Shown here in pieces: positions 57,901-64,000 of a DNA stretch of 64,000 bases (position 1 is its first letter; every line of letters starts with the position of its first letter). The stretch is from the NCBI GenBank assembly GCA_037367405.1, contig JAZKJV010010615.1, forward strand, positions 1 through 64,000. Reading direction: 5' to 3'. The translations under genes were made by a program, and so were the position numbers. The DNA comes from Ottelia alismoides (taxonomy: Eukaryota > Streptophyta > Magnoliopsida > Alismatales > Hydrocharitaceae). The notes under the pieces are model-generated. The model searched no databases. It worked only from the letters and a program-made list of their open reading frames with translations, and was not told the DNA's origin.

Positions 57901-59100
57901 TAGGGACCCGTTCCTAGCCCTCCATCTGAGGAGGGCCCAGCCATCCCCTTCCCCCAAGCACTTGGCTTGGTTAAGGGGAATAAAAAATAAAATTCAAAAA
58001 AAATCTCATCAGTTAGAGTTCAGCCAGCAGATGATAGACATGTTCCAGATACAACTGACTCTATAGGAGGCCTTGGAGCACATCCCCCTCTTCTAGAGGA
58101 ACCTTAGAGAGAGGACCACCATTCGTAGGAAGAGGAGGAACCACCAGTCAGAGATCCATGTGCTTACTCGTGCCACCTGCTTCGCCATCAAGAACCGTCT
58201 GCCAACCAAGAGGCCAGATGCAGGAGCTCCCTATGTCAGATGCCACATACATGAGCAGAGGTTCAATCGGACTCTATTAAACAGTGGTTCTTTGATTAAC
58301 CTACTTCCGACAGCCTTACTAGACCGCTTCGAGTTTGGCCCTCTTAGACAGAGCAGGACGATCCTTCAGTTTGCTGATCGATATGTCAAGAGGCCGAAGG
58401 GGTTACTGAAGGACGTGGTCATCACAATTTAGGACCTGCAATTCCCCGTGAACTTCGTAGTGTTCGACATGGAGATCCCTGAGTTTGTGACCGATAACCC
58501 CATCATTTTAGGACGTCCGTTCTTGGCCACAATCAAGGCAGTGTCCGATCATGATAGCGGGAAGGTATACTTTCGCGTTGAGGGCAAGAGTGTAGAAATA
58601 GAGACGATCGATGAGACTAGAGCGTGAGATTCAGCTTGCTCCGAGCCGCTCAAAGATTCAGAGCAGATGAGAGAGGCAGAGCGAGACGTCCACCATGAGT
58701 GTAATTTTGTGATCACAGATGATGAGGCAGTTTGGGTAGACCCCGTTTCACGAGCCATCCTCTCAGATTCAGACCTCGTTGATGCGCAGATTCCAGTAGA
58801 GGAGAGCTTGGAGAGCACATTCCTGGTAGAGGACACATATGAGGCAGCAGATCGCGTTCCCGATAGCGAGGCAGTTGATTTTTGTGATACAAATTCAGAT
58901 CCCTCGGAGTCAGATATTGATTGGGCAGAGTTTGACGAGATGATTCCATGCCTGACTTCCACTGAGCCAACAGCTAGGGTGGAGACTAGTCCCATGCAGA
59001 GCACAGATACACCAGCAGAGCAGTCTTCACCAGATTCTGATTTTCAACGAGAGTTCTCATTTTCCCATGCAGATTTGGCCGCATTCACTTAGACATTTCA
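57901..59100 (+). pseudogene. protease and acidic spacer of element E
   Basis: Protease is at 58160-58432, with RTLLNSGSLINLLPTALLDR; the catalytic Asp of the DSG triad is Asn. LQFADRYVKRPKGLLKDVV follows, then a stop (58430-58432), then the conserved IILGRPFLA-type end in frame further on (about 58500-58530). 58667-59092 is an acidic Asp/Glu/Ser-rich spacer of 141 codons, the counterpart of 14727-15280 in A. 57901-58160 holds degraded linker sequence. Confidence 0.8.
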
Positions 59101-59716
59101 GAGACCAGATCTGCCAGCTCCCAGTTTCCCATAGCGGAAGACCTTGTCGCAGTCGTTGAAGTATAGGTTCCTTGCGGGTGAGCATGAGATGCACCCAGTC
59201 ATTATCTCAGCAGATTTGACTGGAGAGCAAGAGTCCCGTTTGATGGAGATTCTTGAAAAGAACCGCAAGTTGATAGGATAGAGCGTAGCCGATCTCTAGG
59301 GGATAGGTTCGGCCATGTGCTCCCACCATATCTATCTCGAGGAGGATGTGAAGCCGTCGCGTGAGTTCCATCGGCGACTGAACCCGAATCTTTGAGAGGT
59401 TGTCATGAAGGAAATCTCGAAATCGTGGAGCGTCAATTTTATCTACCCCATCTCCGACTCCAAGTGGGTTAGTCCATTACATGTGGTGCCTAAGAAGACG
59501 GGCATCACTATAGTTGTGAGTGAGTCTGGAGAGGAGATTGCTAACCGGGTACCCACTTCTTGGAGGGTCTGTGTGGACTACAGACGATTGAACCAAGCCA
59601 CCAAGAAGGATCATTTCCCAATATCTTTTATTGATTAGATTATAGAGAGGCTAGCAGGGAAGAGTCATTACTGTTTTCTTGAAGGGTACTCCAGATACAA
59701 CCAGGTGGCCATTGCG
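59101..59716 (+). pseudogene. reverse transcriptase start of element E
   Basis: Degraded sequence to 59400 is followed by an open stretch, 59405-59638: FIYPISDSKWVSPLHVVPKK, RVPTSWRVCVDYRRLNQATKKDHFP. After a TAG the reading goes on to CFLEGYSRYNQVAI, where the motif A Asp is Glu. RT stops at about 59716, before the YxDD box, where the hAT element begins. Confidence 0.88.
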
Positions 59717-59724
59717 TCACCATC

Positions 59725-61414
59725 TCTGCATGGAAGTTTGAACTAGATAGAAGTAGGGATGATTTCACGAGGTGGATTATATCTAGTGAATTGTCCTTTA
59801 CGGTTATTGATAACCCAAAGTTTCAAACTTTTATATCCAATCGTCAGCCCAAGTAGAAGTTTATGTCCAGATTTACTCTTCAAAGAGATTGCATAAAATT
59901 GTATGAGAGAGAAAAAATTGAAATTGAAGATGATATTGAAATCGGTTGGAAGAATTTCCCTCACAACTGACATGTGTACATCAATTCAGAACTTAGGTTA
60001 CATGGCTGTTACTGCACATTTTATCTACAACAATTGAAAGCTACAAAAGAAGATTCTGTGCTTTTGTGTCATTTGCACACGTCATACATGGGAGAATATT
60101 GCGGATATGATTGTGAATCACCTGAGAGATTGTAATATGCTGAATTTGTGTACCATCATAGTCGACAATGCATCAACTAATGATGTTGTTGTACGGAATT
60201 TAGTTGATCAGTTATCTCAGAAGGAAACACTACTCATGGGTGGAATTTTTTTCCACGTGCGATGTTGGGCACACATCTTGAATCTTGTAGTTCAAGGTGG
60301 ACTTTCTGAAATCAAAGAAATACTCACAAAAATCCATAATCTTGTTAAATATGTGAAGTATTAAACTAGAAGATTGCAGGATTTTATAGACATTGCCAAA
60401 CAAGAACGGATTGAAATAACAACAAGTTTGAGGCTTGACATCAGCACTAGGTGGAACTCTACCTTTTTAATGCTTGAGTCTGCTATCAAATATCAAAAGG
60501 TTTTCAATCATTTGGGGCATGATTTCTATTTATCAGACACACCTTTTATGAGTGATCGAAAAAAAGCTGAGATGGTCAGTGGTATCTTAGAGAACTTTTA
60601 TGTTGCCACCAAGGTATTCTCTAGACAAAAATATTCAACTGCGAATTTATTCTTTGGTATGATTTTTGAAATTGAAAAGTATCTACAAACTATCCTGAAT
60701 CATGATGATGTAGCTATCAGAAATATGGCTTCAAAGATGTATGCGAAGTTTGATAAATATTGGAGGGAGAGAGAATATGTTTTGCCTCTAGCATTGGCAT
60801 CAATTTTGGATCCACGTTACAAGTTCGACCTCATAAGATTTGCTTATTCAGAACTTTACCCCGGGGATGAAGCCACACAATATGTTGAATGGGTTAGTCA
60901 AACTTTTTATGGCTTATTTGATGACTACTCAGCTAAGTACATGTCAAATCTTTCGAACGAAATGTCCCCATCAAAGTCCATTCAGGAAGATGTATTCAGT
61001 CCAACAATGAGAAGCAGGGTAATGCTAGATAAGTTCTTTAAATACAAAAAAGTGAGCGGTTCTTGTGATACAGGAAAATAAGAGGTTGAAATCTGTTTAG
61101 ACGATCATTCCGCAGATAATGAACAAGGTGAAAACTTTGATGTCCTGAGGTGGTGTGAATTGAACAAGAGCAAGTATCACATCTTATCCACTATGGCTCG
61201 TGACATTCTAGCAATACCTGTATCCACTGTGGCTTCTGAGAGTACTTTCAGTACGTGCGGTAGAGTTCTTGATACATATCATAGTAGACTTAATCCGAAA
61301 ACAATTGAGGCATTGATTTGCGCAGGAGACTGGATCCGTGTGGATGAGCCAGAGAATTCTGATTATGAAGAAGGAGATGACGAGGAGGAGCTAGAAAAGA
61401 ATGCATTTGGTTAG
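59725..61414 (+). pseudogene. hAT transposase (RICESLEEPER/DAYSLEEPER type)
   Basis: Parts in order: KFELDRSRDDFTRWI and CIKLYEREK (59730-59930), GRISLTTDMCTSIQNLGYMA with the conserved TTD motif (from 59949), DNASTNDVVVRNLVDQL and HVRCWAHILNLVVQGG (60107-60364), and LDISTRWNSTFLMLESA with the DxxTRWNSTY-type motif (60374-61081). Last comes the dimerisation region ILSTMARDILAIPVSTVASE followed by STFSTCGRVLD (61160-61414). Breaks: stops near 59859, 60037, 60362 and 61079, and one frameshift near 59945. The BED zinc finger and N-terminus are missing. The body of the gene is much better preserved than the retroelements around it. Confidence 0.92.
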
Positions 61415-61588
61415 TATCTACTTAATATTCAATCAATATTCTCTATTACCATTATACTATATCTACTAAACATTTATCTTTATTTTAGATCCAAGATGCA
61501 ATGAACCTTCTAACTACTTTGTCAACATATTTGATAAGCAAGTCTGACTATGTCAGGTAAAATCCATTTGGTTTGATGTTAATAAGTA

Positions 61589-62802
61589 GGGATTTTTACT
61601 CGGCAGACCCTATAATCTTTGTCGATTACCTCCACGACCTTTGAAACAATCTAATTCCACTCTCGACCCCGTAAACTTGCTCCGTTTTACCCTACAAACC
61701 CTGCCGTCAATTTTAACTTTATTTGAGTCAATTGTTTGGGTTAATCTTGAGTAAACCTAACCAAAGGAAATCTAATGGTGGATCTTTCACCATGAGACCT
61801 CCTTCATCCCCCCCACACCCACGTCCTCCTCCTCCCGTCACCGCCTCACTTGATTCCAAGCCCCACATGTGCTCCCTAGTTCCAAATCCTATTCTCTAAA
61901 TGTGAGAAAATTTGAGATCTGCAAATTGATCCCATCTAAACTTGGTGTGAATGGAAGGTCCACAAAGGATCTCTTCATCCGAGATCAGATCTCAGATCTG
62001 GCCGCTAATCAACCCTGACCAACAAAAGAAAAGGGGCGATGGCGTCACACAACACCCCCTCTTCCTCTATCATGACAACATAGCATCACGACATGAATCA
62101 CAAATCATCTCAAAAACTAGAACCATTACCATCATTCCGAACCCACAATAACGGCTGATATATTATTCGCAACTTCTTTCTTCTCCAAACAACAGTCGTG
62201 CATCATATCCCTCAAGCAGAGCAGGTCATGGTTTTGGTGCAAATTATCCACCGCCCACGTTTAACGGAGCATCCGCTGCAAGTCCACCTCGTCTAACCGT
62301 AGGAGCCATTGGAGAGGAAGGGGGCAGGCAAGCAGTTGCCGTTTAATTTCTCCTTAGAAGAAAACCATGTTGCATCTTAACTGTCCAACACTGAGCATAC
62401 AACAGAACCGTGCTGCGAAGGGCTCCAGAATAGCATGTCAAAGATCTCTCAACGTCATTCTACAACAGTAACCATTGGTTAGGTGGCGAGGAAGAAGGCG
62501 GAGGCTGGGGGCAAAGGTGGAGGAAGGGGAAGAAGCGGTTGGGGGCGAAGGCAGAGGAACATGAGAGGGAGGAGGAAGAGGTGGAGGAAGATGGCATTTT
62601 TTAAATTTATCAAACAAAGAAGGCAACTCGCACCTTTTTTCTACAGAATTTGGTTAAATTTAACGAGTGAATTGATGGAAGTTAACCGCAGGGTTCCTGG
62701 GTAAAGGTTAGAAAGTTTACAGGGGCGAGGGGGGAATTAGGTTGTTTCAAAGGTCGTAGAGGTAATTGACAAAGATTATAAGGTCTGCTGGGTAAAAATC
62801 CC
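61589..62802. mobile_element. Mutator-like element (non-autonomous, 1.2 kb)
   Basis: Long terminal inverted repeats of about 125 bp: the left end GGGATTTTTACTCGGCAGAC and the right end (reverse complement GGGATTTTTACCCAGCAGAC) stay similar inward through GACCTTTGAAACAA and GTAAACTT. The flanks TAATAAGTA (61580-61588) and TAATAAATG (62803-62811) agree at 7 of 9 bases, as for an old 9-bp target duplication. Long TIRs and 9-bp duplications are typical of Mutator-like elements. No transposase is present. The inner part (about 61740-62600) is of mixed composition, with short frames on both strands, and may be captured host sequence. Confidence 0.85.
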
Positions 62803-63740
62803 TAATAAATGTTTATAAGTTTTAATCGTATCACTATTTAGTTTCTAACCTTTATTAAAATATTTTTGCAGGTGGAAACTGTGGAATCATTAAGTGAAAA
62901 TCGTACTTCATCTTCCAAAGGATTTTGTGAAACTTTTTTATTATTCTTTCTTGAATAAATGCAAGGTGGCGGCAATGTGGAAGTTTTTTTCATTAATGTT
63001 TTTATAAATGATGAACTATGGAGATCATTGAGCTTGTTTGTTGTGGCCCTGTCACCGTGGGCATGCCATCTTTTTGGGCTTGATATAGTTGAATCATTTA
63101 TTTGCATCTTCGAATGACAAATTGCACCTTTTTTAAAGATTGAATTGTATTTGTAGGCACTAGCCTTGTAGGTACCCGACAGAAAGAAGCAGGAAGATCA
63201 AAATGTTTAATTCTCAAGGTATCTATTTTTCAGGTCATTCTTATGATATATTCACATTAGTCCATCTTGGTAATACACATATTGATTGGAGGATTATTTC
63301 TTCATTGCAAAAATGGGATTCGACATAGGTATCTAGACTTTGATCTCCCACTTTAGTATATACATCTGGATTTAATGAGGGAGTTCATGACAGATTAATC
63401 CACTTGATCCTTGAGGTACATTTTTCAATCTGTTTGTTTACTATTGCTGCATGCCAACAGCCTTGTTGACTGGTTCTACTTTATTATTTGGACATGTTTA
63501 TATAATATCTCTATGAAACTCTTTCCATTAGATATTGTAGAATCATATATATATATATATATCAACAAATCCATGCAAAACAATAGGATAACTAAATAAT
63601 AAAAACCTAAATAACTAAAAAATACTTGACAATGAAGATTACAATAAAAATAACCAAATGAGGGTGCTCCAAGTATATGGGCCTGTCAAGTCTAGACTCA
63701 TAAGTTTTGGGTCAGTACAACCCAAATTGATTTTTGAGAT
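62803..63740 (+). other. 3' part of hAT element
   Basis: A TTTTTGCAGGTGGAAAC sequence at about 62861-62877 looks like a 3' splice site. Together with a possible GTAAAA donor near 61557 it suggests an intron into which the Mutator-like element was inserted. The remainder has only short frames and no recognised domain; it is probably untranslated. Confidence 0.4.
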
Positions 63741-63909
63741 ATTACGGGCCAGCCCGGCCCAGGCCCGACCCACAACAATTGGGTTGGGCTTGGGCTTGGG
63801 CCTTCAAAAAATTAGTGGGTCTAGGCCCGGCCCAAAGCCCATAACCATAAATGGGTCTGGGCCTGGGCTCTGTAAGGCCCAGCCCATGCCCGACCCATGC
63901 TTATCCCTA

Positions 63910-64000
63910 TCCATCGTCAATTAACCACATGTGTGTCATCTGCACCGTTCGTTTTCTCGAAACCATTACCGTCAGATCAGGTTGTGTTGAAGACCACTGG
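63910..64000. other. flank beyond hAT terminus
   Basis: About 90 bases with no recognised feature. Confidence 0.3.

Larger units (their letters stand above)
53753..59716 (+). mobile_element. Athila-like Ty3-gypsy element E, 5' part
   Basis: Order: 5' LTR (53753-57084), PBS, remains of gag, protease, spacer, RT start. The RT frame breaks off after YNQVAI-like sequence at about 59716, where hAT transposase sequence begins. The rest of pol and the 3' LTR are not in the window. Most of gag is missing between PBS and the gag C-terminal linker. Stops and catalytic substitutions make it inactive. Confidence 0.85.
59717..63909 (+). mobile_element. hAT transposon (RICESLEEPER-like), 5'-truncated
   Basis: It holds most of a hAT transposase gene, a 3' region that looks intron-containing, and a 3' end ending in ATGCTTATCCCTA at 63909. 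The reverse complement of that end, TAGGGATAAGCAT, is a typical hAT terminus, preceded by dense GGGCTTGGGC/GGCCCGGCCC-type subterminal repeats (63740-63900). The matching 5' terminus is not found at the junction with element E, so the left end is lost. A Mutator-like element lies within it at 61589-62802. Confidence 0.85.

Noticed and set aside
63741..63909. GGGCTTGGGC-rich stretch considered as a plant satellite or telomere-like repeat
   Set aside because: It lies directly inside the hAT terminus and has the mixed-orientation GGCCC motifs typical of hAT subterminal repeats.

Overview
This window is a piece of plant nuclear DNA, almost certainly angiosperm and probably monocot. The reasons are nested LTR retrotransposons of typical plant lineages (Ty1-copia, Athila/Tat-type Ty3-gypsy and a Del/Tekay-type chromovirus), plant hAT, Mutator-like and CACTA remnants, palindromic MITEs sitting in TA microsatellites, and one intact, GC-rich, plant-specific host gene. 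There is no bacterial-style organisation, CRISPR array, rRNA or tRNA gene. I cannot name the species from the sequence.

The only credible functional gene is an intronless HSPRO (Hs1pro-1-like) gene on the minus strand at 48665-50032 (455 aa). It has a candidate TATA box and W-box-like motifs upstream. It sits in an island of roughly 2.8 kb of non-transposon DNA. A dispersed copia-LTR scrap lies 3' of it and a decayed copia element lies 5' of it.

Layout, left to right. (1) 1-~4980: 3' half of a decayed copia element C (+), with degenerate pol and a ~2.5 kb 3' LTR, inserted in the RNase H region of the next element. (2) ~4981-12346: 3' half of Athila-like element B (+), with integrase, an array of hairpins ending in G-runs, and a 3.76 kb 3' LTR. 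(3) 12347-23075: Athila-like element A (-), with integrase, RT-RNase H, protease, gag, leader, tRNA-Asp-type PBS and a 2.93 kb 5' LTR; a 686-bp hAT MITE is inserted in gag. (4) 23076-~24665: a further gag fragment D (-), into which A inserted. (5) ~24665-28800: 5' part of chromovirus F1 (-). (6) ~28801-30894: copia pol fragment L (+). (7) 30895-37551: chromovirus F2 (-), from 3' LTR to gag. (8) 37552-43246: 3' half of Athila-like element H (-), inserted in the gag of F2. (9) 43247-47994: very decayed Athila-like LTR material. (10) 47995-50899: LTR scrap and the HSPRO island. (11) 50900-~52300: copia remnant K (-). (12) 52319-53260: two tandem palindromic MITEs in microsatellites. (13) 53494-53752: a CACTA-like coding tail. 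(14) 53753-~59716: Athila-like element E (+), from 5' LTR and PBS to a truncated RT. (15) ~59717-63909: hAT transposon, carrying a 1.2 kb Mutator-like element in its 3' part.

The retrotransposon genes do not work together as a pathway: every pol is frameshifted, interrupted by stops or changed at catalytic residues. Insertion order can be read from the nesting: D before A before B before C; F2 before H; E before or around the hAT, and the hAT before the Mutator-like element. No element retains both of its LTRs inside the window, so LTR-LTR dating is not possible from this piece alone. I found no undescribed multi-gene system. The most unusual structure is the array of hairpin plus G-run repeats between pol and the 3' LTR in the two Athila-like elements B and H.
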